NCBI RefSeq assembly: GCF_024346395.1
Contig: NZ_JAGQCW010000002.1
Location: 62,001-126,000 of the forward strand
Origin: Cyanobium sp. AMD-g
Lineage (GTDB): Bacteria > Cyanobacteriota > Cyanobacteriia > PCC-6307 > Cyanobiaceae
Reading direction: 5' to 3'
DNA: 64,000 nt
Shown here: piece after piece, positions 12,739 through 23,908 of the stretch
How the letters are laid out: the number at the start of each line of letters is the position of its first letter
How positions within the stretch are numbered: the stretch's first letter is position 1
Position numbers and translations under genes: made by a program
Notes under the pieces: generated by a model
Databases searched by the model: none
Seen by the model: only the letters and a program-made list of their open reading frames with translations
Told to the model about the DNA's origin: nothing

Positions 12739-13320
12739 ATGCCTCCCCGTCCCCGTTTTGATCGCCGTGCTCCCGTACGGGAGCTGCCCAACATCAACGA
12801 CCGCATCAGCTACCCCAACCTTCGTGTGGTGGATGCGGACGGCAGTCAACTGGGAGTCATCACCCGAGAGGCGGCCCTCGAGGTCGCCCGCGACCGCGAG
12901 CTGGATCTTGTCCTGGTGAGCGAGAAGGCCGATCCGCCGGTCTGCCGGATCATGGATTACGGCAAGTACAAGTTCGAACAGGAAAAGAAGGCCAAGGAGG
13001 CCAAGAAGAAATCGCACCAGACCGAGGTCAAGGAGGTGAAGATGCGCTACAAGATCGACTCGCACGACTACCAGGTGCGCATTGGACAGGCGGTCCGCTT
13101 CCTCAAATCGGGCGACAAGGTCAAGTGCACGGTGATCTTCCGGGGCCGGGAGATCCAGCACACGGCCCTGGCCGAGCAGTTGCTGTATCGCATGGCCAAG
13201 GACCTCGAAGAAAACGCCGAGATCCAGCAGCCCCCCAAGCGCGAAGGCCGCAACATGATCATGTTCCTCAGCCCCCGCAAGCAGGCGGCCGGCAAGACGG
13301 CCGCTGCCGCTGCCAGCTGA
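12739..13320 (+). CDS. infC: Translation initiation factor IF-3
   Basis: IF-3 binds the 30S subunit, keeps the ribosome dissociated and checks the initiator codon-anticodon pairing. The 193-residue product has the N-terminal domain ([21 protein letters not shown]), the lysine-rich linker helix ([10 protein letters not shown]), and the C-terminal domain ([27 protein letters not shown]). A short Ala-rich tail ends the protein. The annotated start is a normal ATG, not the rare AUU used for autoregulation in E. coli. It is 20 bases after miaA; no rpmI-rplT follows. Confidence 0.96.
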   Translation: MPPRPRFDRRAPVRELPNINDRISYPNLRVVDADGSQLGVITREAALEVARDRELDLVLVSEKADPPVCRIMDYGKYKFEQEKKAKEAKKKSHQTEVKEVKMRYKIDSHDYQVRIGQAVRFLKSGDKVKCTVIFRGREIQHTALAEQLLYRMAKDLEENAEIQQPPKREGRNMIMFLSPRKQAAGKTAAAAAS

Positions 13321-13321
13321 A

Positions 13322-13337
13322 TCCGCCCTCAGGCGGA
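13322..13337. terminator. Small hairpin between convergent infC and hydrolase genes
   Basis: TCCGCC (13322-13327) pairs with GGCGGA (13332-13337) around a CTCA loop; the minus-strand stop codon of the hydrolase gene lies in the loop. The stem is perfect but only 6 bp and lacks a T run on either strand, so a terminator role is only possible. Confidence 0.25.
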
Positions 13338-14156
13338 GTCGCGGTCCCCTGGCGACCCCAGCCCGTGATCGAACGCCTCCAGCAGCAGTGACCAGCCGGC
13401 CGCCGCCGCCTCGGGGCGATGGTCGGGCCGGGCCGAGCACATGAAGCCGTGGCCCCCTTCCAGCACCACCGGCTGGTGGTGCTGGAAGGGGGCCACGGCC
13501 TGAACCCGGACGGCGTTGGCGGCTAAAAGGGCTGTTGCCATCGCCGCCACATCCGCCGGGGGGATGAGGGGATCGCCATCGCCGCAGATGCAAAGCAGCG
13601 TGCCAGCGATCGACGGCACCACTTCCAGGCTGGCAGGACCACCACCGGGGCGGCCCGAGGCCACGCCGGCTCCGTAGAAATCAACCGTGACGGCCACCTG
13701 GGGCAGGCTGGCGGCCAGCAGGGCGACGTGGCCGCCGAAACAGAACCCCACACATCCCAGGCCGGTGGCAGGCACGGGCAACTGCTGCTGCAGCCAGTCG
13801 GCGGCGAGGCCCACATCACTCAGCAGCTGGTCGGCGCGGGTGAGCTCCTTGTGGTGGCGGCCCAGCGCCAGGTCGGCGGGGCCATAACCCAGCTCCAGCT
13901 CAGGGGCGGTGCGGGCATAGAGGGGCACCGCCAGGGCTGCGTAACCCGCCTCGGCCAAGCGCTGCGTGACGCTGCGGATCCAGCCATTGATCCCGAACAC
14001 CTCCGGCAACACCAGAACACCGCCCCGGGGCGGTGTGCCAGTGGGCCGGGCCCACCAGCAGCGCAGCGGAACCTGCTCCGGCCGCTGGGGCTCAAGCTGC
14101 AGCCAGGAAGCGACGGAATCGGAAGGGGACAAACCGGCACAAGGCAACCGGCACAT
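13329..14156 (-). CDS. Dienelactone hydrolase family protein
   Basis: This is an alpha/beta hydrolase of the dienelactone hydrolase family, which uses a Cys-Asp-His triad on lactones and esters; in cyanobacteria the true substrate is unknown. The 275-residue product has the early FGINGWIRSVTQRLAEAGY segment, nucleophile Cys in GFCFGGH, Asp in CGDGDPLIPP, and His in EGGHGFMC. Just before the His motif the protein carries about ten residues (AVAPFQHHQP) that I would not expect in the family; they coincide with one arm of a perfect 25-bp inverted repeat. It is divergent from the GntR-type regulator, with a shared 78-base promoter region. Confidence 0.82.
   Translation of the reverse strand: MCRLPCAGLSPSDSVASWLQLEPQRPEQVPLRCWWARPTGTPPRGGVLVLPEVFGINGWIRSVTQRLAEAGYAALAVPLYARTAPELELGYGPADLALGRHHKELTRADQLLSDVGLAADWLQQQLPVPATGLGCVGFCFGGHVALLAASLPQVAVTVDFYGAGVASGRPGGGPASLEVVPSIAGTLLCICGDGDPLIPPADVAAMATALLAANAVRVQAVAPFQHHQPVVLEGGHGFMCSARPDHRPEAAAAGWSLLLEAFDHGLGSPGDRDSA
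13446..13499. repeat. Perfect 25-bp inverted repeat with 4-base loop inside a coding gene
   Basis: Bases 13446-13470 are the exact reverse complement of 13475-13499, with GGCT as the loop, so either strand can form an uninterrupted 25-bp hairpin. It lies in the hydrolase gene and codes on the minus strand for residues just before and including the start of the catalytic His motif. A repeat this long and perfect is not expected by chance in coding sequence. Because one arm covers conserved family residues (VVLEGGHG) and the other covers apparently extra residues, an inverted templated duplication is the simplest explanation. Confidence 0.9.
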
Positions 14157-14163
14157 GGTCGTA

Positions 14164-14206
14164 TGACAACGAGGGAATTGTCACGGGGCCCAAAGCTCCT
14201 TAGGGT
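14164..14206 (+). promoter_or_regulatory. Candidate operator and promoter in front of the GntR-type regulator
   Basis: An inverted repeat TGACAA-N8-TTGTCA occupies 14164-14183 in the short region between the divergent hydrolase and regulator genes. Its right half, TTGTCA, is also a good -35 hexamer; 17 bases further is TAGGGT (14201-14206), a weak -10, about 30 bases upstream of the GTG start. A palindrome overlapping a promoter next to a regulator gene fits autoregulation and possible control of the hydrolase. No binding data exist; the inference is from position and symmetry. Confidence 0.4.
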
Positions 14207-14234
14207 GGCGGCCAGACCCCCTGGCCACACTGGC

Positions 14235-15224
14235 GTGCGTTTTCACATTCAGCAGGAGAGCGACATCCCGGCGTCGACCCAGCTGTACAACCAGATCTGC
14301 TTCGCCATCGCGGCCCGGCACTACCCGCCGGGCCACCGATTGCCGAGCACGCGCCAGCTGGCCATGCAGACCGGCCTGCACCGCAACACGATCAGCAAGG
14401 TCTACCGCCAGCTCGAAACCGACGGCGTGGTGGAGGCCATGGCCGGTTCAGGGATCTATGTGCGCGACCAGCAGAACCCGCGCGAGATCAAGCCGCCGCC
14501 GGGGCTGCGCAGCAAGGCCCTGCCGGACATCGACCGCGAGGTGCGCCAGAGCGTCGATGGGCTGCTGAACGCCGGCTGCACCCTGCAGCAGGCGCGGGAG
14601 CTGCTCACGCGGGAAATCGACTGGCGGCTGCGCTGCGGTGCCCGGGTGCTGGTGAGCACCTCCCGCGAAGACATCGGCGCCTCGATCCTGATCGCCGAGG
14701 AGCTCAAGCCCAGCCTGGAGGTGCCGGTGGAGGTGGTGCCGATCGAAGAGCTCGAAGCGGTGCTGGAGACCTCCAGCAAGGGCACGGTGGTGACCAGCCG
14801 CTACTTCCTGCAGGAGGTGGAGCAGATCGCCAAGGTGCACGGGGTGCGCGCCGTGCCGGTGGACCTCAACGACTTCGGCCACGAACTGGGCATGCTCAAG
14901 GAGCTGCGTCCCGGCAGCTGCGTCGGACTGGTGAGCATCAGCCCGGGGATCCTGCGGGCCGCCGAAGTGATCCTGCACAGCATGCGGGGCAACGAACTGC
15001 TGGTGATGACGGCCAATCCCGACACCAGCAGCCGCCTGCTGGCGTTGCTGCGGGCCTCCAGCCACGTGATCTGCGACAAACCCAGCCTGCCCCTGGTGGA
15101 GCAGACCCTGCGCCAGAACCGCGCCCAGCTGATGCGCCTGCCGATGGTGCACTGTGCGCAGAGCTACCTTGGCGCCGCCACCATCGACCAGCTCCGCAAG
15201 GAGATCGGCCTCCTGGCGGTCTGA
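14235..15224 (+). CDS. GntR family transcriptional regulator, cyanobacterial type
   Basis: The first 75 residues form a winged helix of the GntR family: PASTQLYNQICFAIAARHYPP, then LPSTRQLAMQTGLHRNTISKVYRQLE, ending in the GSGIYV wing. The remaining 250 residues are not the MocR aminotransferase domain or a UTRA/FCD domain I recognise; they contain Rossmann-like strands (RVLVSTSREDI, GTVVTSRYFL, CVGLVSISPGIL, SHVICDKPS) and may bind a ligand. The start is GTG at 14235, giving 329 residues; the frame upstream is antisense to the hydrolase. cysE follows after 12 bases on the same strand, so they may be cotranscribed. Confidence 0.85.
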   Translation: MRFHIQQESDIPASTQLYNQICFAIAARHYPPGHRLPSTRQLAMQTGLHRNTISKVYRQLETDGVVEAMAGSGIYVRDQQNPREIKPPPGLRSKALPDIDREVRQSVDGLLNAGCTLQQARELLTREIDWRLRCGARVLVSTSREDIGASILIAEELKPSLEVPVEVVPIEELEAVLETSSKGTVVTSRYFLQEVEQIAKVHGVRAVPVDLNDFGHELGMLKELRPGSCVGLVSISPGILRAAEVILHSMRGNELLVMTANPDTSSRLLALLRASSHVICDKPSLPLVEQTLRQNRAQLMRLPMVHCAQSYLGAATIDQLRKEIGLLAV

Positions 15225-15236
15225 GGGCCAGAACCC

Positions 15237-15986
15237 ATGCTCGATGCACTCAGGGCCGACCTGGCCATCATCCGGCAGCGGGATCCGGCGGCCAGGGGCA
15301 CCCTGGAGATCCTGCTCTGCTACCCGGGCTTCCACGCCCTGGAACTGCACCGGGTCAGCCACCGCCTCTGGCGGCTGGGGTTGCCCCTGCTGCCGCGGAT
15401 GCTGAGCCAGCTGGGCCGGCTGCTCACGGGGGTGGAGATCCACCCCGGGGCCCGGATCGGCCGGGGGGTGTTCATCGACCACGGCATGGGGGTGGTGATC
15501 GGCGAGACCAGCGTCATCGGCGACAACTGCCTCCTCTACCAGGGCGTCACCCTGGGGGGCACCGGCAAGGAGCACGGCAAGCGCCACCCCACCCTGATGG
15601 ACAACGTGGTGGTGGGGGCAGGGGCCAAGGTGTTGGGGGCGATCACCGTGGGCACCAACACCCGCATCGGTGCCGGTTCGGTGCTGCTGCGCAACGTGGG
15701 GGCCGACAGCACCGTGGTGGGCATTCCCGGCCGGGTGATCCACCAGGCCGGGGCCCGCATCGACCCGCTGGCCCACTCCGCCCTGCCGGATGCGGAGGCG
15801 TCGGTGATCCGCAACCTGATGGAGCGGATCGACAGCCTCGAAAACGACGTCAACCGGCTGCAGGCCTGCCTGCAGGAAGTGGCCGCCGGCAGGCCCCTGA
15901 AGGAGCCCTGCAGCGGCACCGCCCAGAACCTGCGTGATCGGGAGATCCTGGAATTCCTGGGAGACAATCCGGACATCCCCAACTGA
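15237..15986 (+). CDS. cysE: Serine O-acetyltransferase
   Basis: CysE makes O-acetylserine from serine and acetyl-CoA, the first step of cysteine synthesis. The 249-residue product has the N-terminal helical domain ([27 protein letters not shown]), with catalytic Asp/His in the [13 protein letters not shown] segment, and then the left-handed beta-helix of hexapeptide repeats ([42 protein letters not shown]). The C-terminal 50 residues form a predicted helix and a tail ending [11 protein letters not shown]. It follows the GntR-type regulator by 12 bases and converges on secA with a 15-base gap. Confidence 0.96.
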   Translation: MLDALRADLAIIRQRDPAARGTLEILLCYPGFHALELHRVSHRLWRLGLPLLPRMLSQLGRLLTGVEIHPGARIGRGVFIDHGMGVVIGETSVIGDNCLLYQGVTLGGTGKEHGKRHPTLMDNVVVGAGAKVLGAITVGTNTRIGAGSVLLRNVGADSTVVGIPGRVIHQAGARIDPLAHSALPDAEASVIRNLMERIDSLENDVNRLQACLQEVAAGRPLKEPCSGTAQNLRDREILEFLGDNPDIPN

Positions 15987-16001
15987 AGAGGGGAAACGCC
16001 T

Positions 16002-18836
<2,835 letters not shown>

Positions 18837-19012
18837 GGAGAAGGCCTGTCCGTAGTTGCTTACCCTACCATCGCAAAACCGTGGCCGGGGGAGAAGAAAC
18901 GAGCTGCAGCAAGGGTTCTCGGCGCCCAGTGCGCCGGGGATCCGCACCTGCAGGACCCTCCGGCACCGGCCGCCGAGCAGGATCTGCAGCTGATGCCCTC
19001 CACCCCGGCCCG

Positions 19013-19477
19013 TTGAGCACCACCACCCCCCGGCCCGAGGCCCCCGCCGCCGTCCCGGTCCGGCTGGTCCGCCACGGCGTCCTGTGCCTGCGGCTGCGCT
19101 GGCGGCTGGCGGCCCTCGGCGCCCTGCTGGATGGGCACAGCTTCTGGGCCACCGGCCGGCAGCGATCCCAGCTGGGGCGCATGCTCCGCGGCAGCCAGGT
19201 GGTGGTGAGCGCCTGGCAGGGGAGCACCTTGGTGGGATTCGGACGCGCCACCAGCGACGGCGTGTTCCGCGCCGTGCTCTGGGACGTGGTGGTGGCCGAG
19301 AACCACCAGGGCCAAGGGCTGGGCCGGCGGATCGTCGAGGAACTGCTCGCCAGCCGGCCCGTGGCCGCCGCCGAACGCGTCTACCTGATGACCACCACCG
19401 GCGAGGGCTTCTACGAAAAGCTGGGCTTCAGCCGGGTGGACAGCCAGCGGCTGATGCTGAAACAGACAAGCGGATGA
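19013..19477 (+). CDS. GNAT family N-acetyltransferase
   Basis: The protein has the GNAT fold: a mid-part strand [15 protein letters not shown]-like region ([12 protein letters not shown]), [22 protein letters not shown] with the acetyl-CoA pyrophosphate loop QGQGLG, and the C-terminal [13 protein letters not shown]. The acceptor is unknown. The start is uncertain: TTG at 19013 gives 154 residues, and ATG at 18881 would add 44 Pro/Ser/Gly-rich residues unlike the fold. Its stop codon overlaps the 3' end of the opposite-strand tRNA-Gly by nine bases. It is divergent from secA. Confidence 0.75.
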   Translation: MSTTTPRPEAPAAVPVRLVRHGVLCLRLRWRLAALGALLDGHSFWATGRQRSQLGRMLRGSQVVVSAWQGSTLVGFGRATSDGVFRAVLWDVVVAENHQGQGLGRRIVEELLASRPVAAAERVYLMTTTGEGFYEKLGFSRVDSQRLMLKQTSG

Positions 19478-19540
19478 AGAGATTCGAACTCTCGACCCTC
19501 TCCTTGGCAAGGAGATGCTCTACCACTGAGCTACATCCGC
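19469..19540 (-). tRNA. tRNA-Gly (anticodon GCC)
   Basis: Read on the minus strand the 72-base sequence folds into a full cloverleaf: acceptor GCGGATG with CATCCGC, D arm GCTC...GAGC containing AGTGGTA, anticodon stem CTCCT/AGGAG with loop TTGCCAA (anticodon GCC), and T arm GAGAG/CTCTC with TTCGAAT. The discriminator base is U, as usual for bacterial tRNA-Gly. The 3' CCA is not encoded. Its 3' end overlaps the convergent acetyltransferase stop. It marks the left edge of the polysaccharide island. Confidence 0.97.
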
Positions 19541-19565
19541 AGTTCGGCCCCCGGGGCCGGATCGA

Positions 19566-19595
19566 AGCATGCCCCATGGGGGGCCCCTCGGTCAA
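19566..19595 (-). promoter_or_regulatory. Possible promoter of tRNA-Gly
   Basis: On the minus strand TTGACC (19595-19590) is followed after 18 bases by CATGCT (19571-19566), about 26 bases before the mature 5' end. The -35 is good and the -10 weak. The call rests on hexamer match and position only. Confidence 0.3.
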
Positions 19596-19680
19596 ATGGG
19601 GACGATGACGGCGAATCCGAGGGTCTCGGGCGTCAGGCGGAACCACCCATAAAGTCCACAGGTGGCGGCGGCGGCAAGGC

Positions 19681-21078
19681 ATGTGGTGGCGGACTCCCTG
19701 GCTGAGACAGCGACGGCTGCTGCTGGGGCTGGCCCTGTTCGACACCCTGCTGCTGCTGGGGACCTACAACAGCCTCTTCTTGCAGCGGTTCGACCGCTGG
19801 GCCGGGGTCACCGGTTCAATGGTGGGCCTGGTCGGCCTCTGGGTGGGCGTCTCCTACCTGCTGGGGCGCTACTCCAAGCCCGACCAGGGGCAGCGGGATT
19901 CCCAGCGACGCCGGCTGGCCGCAACAGCCGTTGTTGCGATGCTGGTGCTCGCCGTCGTCGTCGTGGTCCTCAACTGGGGACTGAAGGTTGAAGACCCGCG
20001 AACGTTCCGGAATTTCATCCTGCCCTTACTGGCGGCGGTCACCCTGGCCTCCGGGACAGCCCAGTTGGTGGTCACCCGGCTGCTGAGCCGCCGCCAGGCC
20101 TGGCTGCTGGTCGGCGAGGTCACCGAGTTGAACATCGTTCAAAATGAGCTGGAGCGTGAGGGCGGGCAATCACGACTGGAACTGCACTATTGCGACTGCC
20201 GGGCACTTGCACCGGACTTCGAGACGACTCTGCTGACGGTGGATGGCATCGCGGTGAGCGAAGCAGCTGAACTGAACGATGCCCTGCTGCAGAAATTGTT
20301 GGCGCGGCGCGAACGCGGCGCCAGTGTCTGCAGCCTCGTGATCTGGGCCGAGCATCACCTGCAGCGGGTTCCCCCGGAGCTGTTTTCGAGCCGCTGGTTG
20401 CTTCAGGCGGATGGGTTCGAACTGCAACCCAACCGCTGGGGATGGCGGCTCAAACGCCTGGGAGATGTGGTCGTCGCCAGTCTGCTGCTGGCGGTCACGG
20501 CGCCCATCCTGCTGATCGCCGCCATCGCCATCCGCCTCGAAGACGGGGGTGGCATCCTCTACCGCCAGCGGCGCACAGGTCTCTACGGAGAGGCCATCGA
20601 AGTGTGGAAGTTGAGAACCATGTGCCAGGAAGCGGAGGCGCGTGGGGCCCGCTGGGCCAGCCGCAATGACCCACGGGTCACCATGGTGGGAAACACACTG
20701 AGACGGCTTCGTATCGATGAACTCCCCCAGCTGATTGCCGTGCTCAAGGGTGAGATGAGCCTGATCGGCCCGAGGCCGGAACGACCGGAGATTGAGGACA
20801 CGCTTGAGCAACAGATCCAGCATTATCGTGTGCGCCACTGGGTGAGGCCCGGCCTCAGCGGCTGGGCGCAGGTCTGTTATCCCTATGGCGCCAGCATTGA
20901 AGACAGCAGGATGAAGCTCAGCTACGACCTTTATTATCTGCGCAATGCCGGTCTGATGCTGGATATTCTTATTCTGATCAAGACAATACGGCTGCTGGCA
21001 AGAGCCCGAGGGGCCCAGCCCGTCAGTTTCCAACTGCCATCCAGAGCCGATTTCAAGACGATGCATAGAGCCCCATGA
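19681..21078 (+). CDS. Polyprenyl glycosylphosphotransferase (initiating sugar transferase)
   Basis: Proteins of this type (WbaP/WcaJ class) start polysaccharide units by moving a sugar-1-phosphate from a nucleotide sugar to undecaprenyl phosphate in the membrane. The 465 residues show four or so N-terminal membrane segments, a central soluble part, a membrane helix near residue 260 (VVVASLLLAVTAPILLIAAIA), and the catalytic C-terminal domain with KLRTM, DELPQLIAVLKGEMSLIGPRPERP and RPGLSGWAQV. The sugar used (Gal-1-P or Glc-1-P are common) cannot be told. It is the first gene of the island, followed by galE after 33 bases on the same strand. Confidence 0.92.
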   Translation: MWWRTPWLRQRRLLLGLALFDTLLLLGTYNSLFLQRFDRWAGVTGSMVGLVGLWVGVSYLLGRYSKPDQGQRDSQRRRLAATAVVAMLVLAVVVVVLNWGLKVEDPRTFRNFILPLLAAVTLASGTAQLVVTRLLSRRQAWLLVGEVTELNIVQNELEREGGQSRLELHYCDCRALAPDFETTLLTVDGIAVSEAAELNDALLQKLLARRERGASVCSLVIWAEHHLQRVPPELFSSRWLLQADGFELQPNRWGWRLKRLGDVVVASLLLAVTAPILLIAAIAIRLEDGGGILYRQRRTGLYGEAIEVWKLRTMCQEAEARGARWASRNDPRVTMVGNTLRRLRIDELPQLIAVLKGEMSLIGPRPERPEIEDTLEQQIQHYRVRHWVRPGLSGWAQVCYPYGASIEDSRMKLSYDLYYLRNAGLMLDILILIKTIRLLARARGAQPVSFQLPSRADFKTMHRAP

Positions 21079-21111
21079 CCTCGTAAGATCAGAAATGAAT
21101 GACAACGGTCT

Positions 21112-22209
21112 TTGGCGACTGTCCTGATCACTGGAGGAGCCGGCTTCATCGGCAGCCACACCTGTCTCGTCCTGATCGGTGCGGGCTATCGCGTGGTTGT
21201 TGTTGACAACCTGCAGAACAGCAGCGCTGAAGCACTGGACCGCGTCGCCGAGCTCTGCAACCTCAGCCCAACCCAGCCCAGCGCTCAAAAGGTATGGACG
21301 TCGGCCACGGGCGAAAGCCAACTGATCTTCATCAACGGTGACATCAGAAGCTCCACGGACCTTGATCGGGCGTTCCGATCCGGAGACCCCGGGGACAGCC
21401 CCGGCATCACGGCCGTTCTTCACTTCGCCGGCCTCAAAGCGGTGGGCGACTCGATCCACCAACCGCTCAGTTACTGGCATGTCAATGTCGAGGGCACGCG
21501 CTGCCTGCTCGAGGCCATGCGCCGGCATGCCTGCCGCACGATCGTGTTCAGCAGCACCGCCGCGCTCTACGGCTGCCCCGAGACGTTGCCGATCCCGGAA
21601 AGCGCCTGCATTCAACCGGCCAATCCCTATGGTCAGACCAAAGCGGCTGTCGAGCAGCTGCTGGCCGATGTGGCCCAGAGTGAACCGGGCTGGCGCATGG
21701 CGCGATTGCGCTATTTCAACCCCGTCGGCGCCCACCCCAGCGGCTGCATCGGCGAAGACCCCAATGGAGTGCCGTCGAATCTCTTTCCCCTGATCACGCA
21801 GGTGGCTATGGGGATCCGCCCCCACGTGCAGATCTTCGGCTCCGACTGGCCCACACCCGATGGCACCGGCATCCGTGACTTCATCCATGTGATGGATCTC
21901 GCCGAAGGCCATCGGCAGGCCCTGGAGGCGCTCCTGGCCTCAGACGAACAGATCCTGACCCTCAATCTGGGCAGTGGCCATGGCCATTCCGTCCTGGAAA
22001 TGATCCAGGCATTCGAGCGGATCAACGGCTGTCCTGTCGCCTATGAGTTTGCACCCCGCAGGCCAGGCGATGTGGCGGAGAGTGTGGCCGATTCCTCCGC
22101 CGCCAAGCATCTTCTGGGCTGGTCCACCAAGCGAAGCCTCGAGGACATCTGTCGGGATGGATGGGCCTGGCGACAACAGAATCGGAACGGCTACCGCAAC
22201 CGGCGATAG
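21112..22209 (+). CDS. galE: UDP-glucose 4-epimerase
   Basis: GalE interconverts UDP-glucose and UDP-galactose using bound NAD. In the 365-residue product the Rossmann loop TGGAGFIGSHT is at the N-terminus, Ser-Thr-Ala in FSSTAALYG supplies the catalytic Ser, and NPYGQTKAAVE gives the YxxxK pair (Tyr-Gly-Gln-Thr-Lys). RYFNPVGAHPSG and RDFIHVMDLAEGH are typical of GalE. The start is TTG at 21112; nearby ATGs are out of frame. It pairs with the upstream sugar transferase and probably supplies galactose donors. Its end overlaps by 19 bases the end of the convergent glycosyltransferase. Confidence 0.93.
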   Translation: MATVLITGGAGFIGSHTCLVLIGAGYRVVVVDNLQNSSAEALDRVAELCNLSPTQPSAQKVWTSATGESQLIFINGDIRSSTDLDRAFRSGDPGDSPGITAVLHFAGLKAVGDSIHQPLSYWHVNVEGTRCLLEAMRRHACRTIVFSSTAALYGCPETLPIPESACIQPANPYGQTKAAVEQLLADVAQSEPGWRMARLRYFNPVGAHPSGCIGEDPNGVPSNLFPLITQVAMGIRPHVQIFGSDWPTPDGTGIRDFIHVMDLAEGHRQALEALLASDEQILTLNLGSGHGHSVLEMIQAFERINGCPVAYEFAPRRPGDVAESVADSSAAKHLLGWSTKRSLEDICRDGWAWRQQNRNGYRNRR

Positions 22210-23009
22210 AGCCACTTCTGCAAGCTCGCCGGCAGGAGGCGAAGGCCAAAAGAGGCAACGGCCCACAGAAGATTGATGGGCGAGTATAACCGAAGCTCCC
22301 GCATCGCCCTGAGCCGCACATGCAGATCGGCCCAGGCCTGCTGCCAGCCGCCACGCCGCCGGAAGAAGGCGGCATCACGCTGGAAGTTCAGCAGCGGTTC
22401 CGGCAGGTTGGCGAACACAAAGCCCGACCTCGCCGCCGTAATCCAGAGGTGATAGTCCTCCGTGCGCTTCACATCTTCCCGATACCGCAGGCCGGCTTCA
22501 AAGACACGGCGCCGCAGCATCACCGTGGGGTGGTTGAGGGGATTGCTGCGCGGCAACGTGGCCACAATGGCAGCGTGGCTGATGGGCATCCGTTTGAGTT
22601 GAAGATAGGTGCCGTGCTCATCAACTTCGTGGCAGGCTGTGCCAAGGATGTCAACGTCTACGTGTTCGCTCATGTACTGACGCTGGTACGCCATGCGCCC
22701 GGGAAGGGATTCATCATCGGCATCCATTCGCGCCAGGAAGGCAACACCTGGATCCCTTAGCGCCTCCTCCACCAGCTGGTTGAGGCCATGGGCCAGGCCC
22801 CGTCTTTCCGCCACTTCCCGGAGCATGAGCGTGGCGGGAGCAGCAGCGGATCGGAACACCTCGGGGTCCGTGAGCTGGCCCCCATCGACGCGCAGGTACA
22901 GCCGGTCGCCGGGGGCCAGACTGGAGGCCGTGCTGCGGATGGCCCGAAGGGCAAGGGCCGGCGGGGTGTCCCCCTTCATGCAGAGCAGGATCGCGATGGG
23001 CGCGGTCAC
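22191..23009 (-). CDS. Glycosyltransferase family 2
   Basis: A GT-A fold enzyme of 272 residues that should transfer a sugar in polysaccharide assembly. The nucleotide-sugar part shows ILLCMKGDTP at the start, LRVDGGQLTD, and the metal-binding motif RMDADDESLPGRMAYQ; the acceptor side has HPTVMLRRRVFE and RTEDYHLWITAARSG, both common in GT2 enzymes of O-antigen loci. The start overlaps the stop of the upstream gene by four bases (ATGA). It is the last gene of the minus-strand run. Donor and linkage are unknown. Confidence 0.88.
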   Translation of the reverse strand: MTAPIAILLCMKGDTPPALALRAIRSTASSLAPGDRLYLRVDGGQLTDPEVFRSAAAPATLMLREVAERRGLAHGLNQLVEEALRDPGVAFLARMDADDESLPGRMAYQRQYMSEHVDVDILGTACHEVDEHGTYLQLKRMPISHAAIVATLPRSNPLNHPTVMLRRRVFEAGLRYREDVKRTEDYHLWITAARSGFVFANLPEPLLNFQRDAAFFRRRGGWQQAWADLHVRLRAMRELRLYSPINLLWAVASFGLRLLPASLQKWLYRRLR

Positions 23010-23908
23010 AGCGCCGGAGCGGACCGCAGGGGAAGCTCGATCTCCACATGGGCGGCCAGGGGGACGAAATCCCGCAGGGCCTCGACATCCACCCGCTGCC
23101 CCTCGAGGAAGCGTTCGAGCAGGGCCTCACTGGAGTAGTCATCACTTTCACCGGCCCGGTTGTCGAGGATGGTCTGCACCTTGTTGATCGGTGCGCAGAA
23201 GGCGACCGACTGCTCGAAACAGAGCAGGTCGGGCTTGCCCAGGGCGAAGAGGGAACTGGAGGAGGAGAGCACCTGCTCCAGCCGGTTGGGGTTGGTATAA
23301 GGCAGGGTCCGGAGCAGGCCGATCAGATCGGCGAGGCGATAGACGGAACTGGACACCTCGATCGGGTAGCCGAAGTCGCCGGTCTGGCCCACCCAGCGAA
23401 ACCGCAGACCCGAAGCCACCGGCTGGAAATCCGGCAGCGGCTGGTCACAGCTCATCGAATAGCAGCGCGTGGTGTTGTGGCCGACGCGCAGGGAGAAGCC
23501 GATGGCGGAGGGCTGCTGCTCCAGGGCCTCCACGATCGATCGCAGCGAAAAGGGCCGCACGAAGATGTTGTCATCGACGAGAAACAGCAGCTGCTCACAG
23601 CTGGCGCGCCAGGAGCGCCACCGCAGGCGATCCAGGATCCGGCGCCAGCGGGAGGCGGCTGGGGGTTGCCGGAGGCAGGCCAGCAGATCGTGGCGAAAGG
23701 AGCGCTCCTCCACCCAGTCGATCAGGAGCCGGCCATGGAACTCGTCCCGCAGCTGGGCGTATCCCTGGGCAAACGCGTCTGAGCTGGTCCGGTAGAGCAC
23801 CGTGACCGGCGACTGCGCCGCCTCCCGGCAGTGCAGGGCGAACGACGCCAGGGTCGCCTGCAACTGCAGGGGCCGATCCTTGGAAAAGATCAGTGTGAGG
23901 GTGCGCAT
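23006..23908 (-). CDS. Glycosyltransferase-like protein of unknown specificity
   Basis: The 300-residue product begins LTLIFSKDRPLQLQATLASF, a pattern seen in GT-A-like proteins encoded in bacterial surface-glycan loci, and has LFLVDDNIFVRP where a DXD metal motif would lie. Otherwise I do not recognise a named family. The rest is soluble with no signal peptide or membrane helix. It is translationally coupled on both sides: its start shares a base with the stop of the upstream glycosyltransferase (TGATG), and its stop overlaps the next start (ATGA). The role as a glycosyltransferase is inferred. Confidence 0.6.
   Translation of the reverse strand: MRTLTLIFSKDRPLQLQATLASFALHCREAAQSPVTVLYRTSSDAFAQGYAQLRDEFHGRLLIDWVEERSFRHDLLACLRQPPAASRWRRILDRLRWRSWRASCEQLLFLVDDNIFVRPFSLRSIVEALEQQPSAIGFSLRVGHNTTRCYSMSCDQPLPDFQPVASGLRFRWVGQTGDFGYPIEVSSSVYRLADLIGLLRTLPYTNPNRLEQVLSSSSSLFALGKPDLLCFEQSVAFCAPINKVQTILDNRAGESDDYSSEALLERFLEGQRVDVEALRDFVPLAAHVEIELPLRSAPAL

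Noticed and set aside
19469-19540. A search for a direct repeat of the tRNA-Gly 3' end as an attachment site around 40-43 kb
   Set aside because: No matching stretch of useful length was noticed, and no integrase gene is present.
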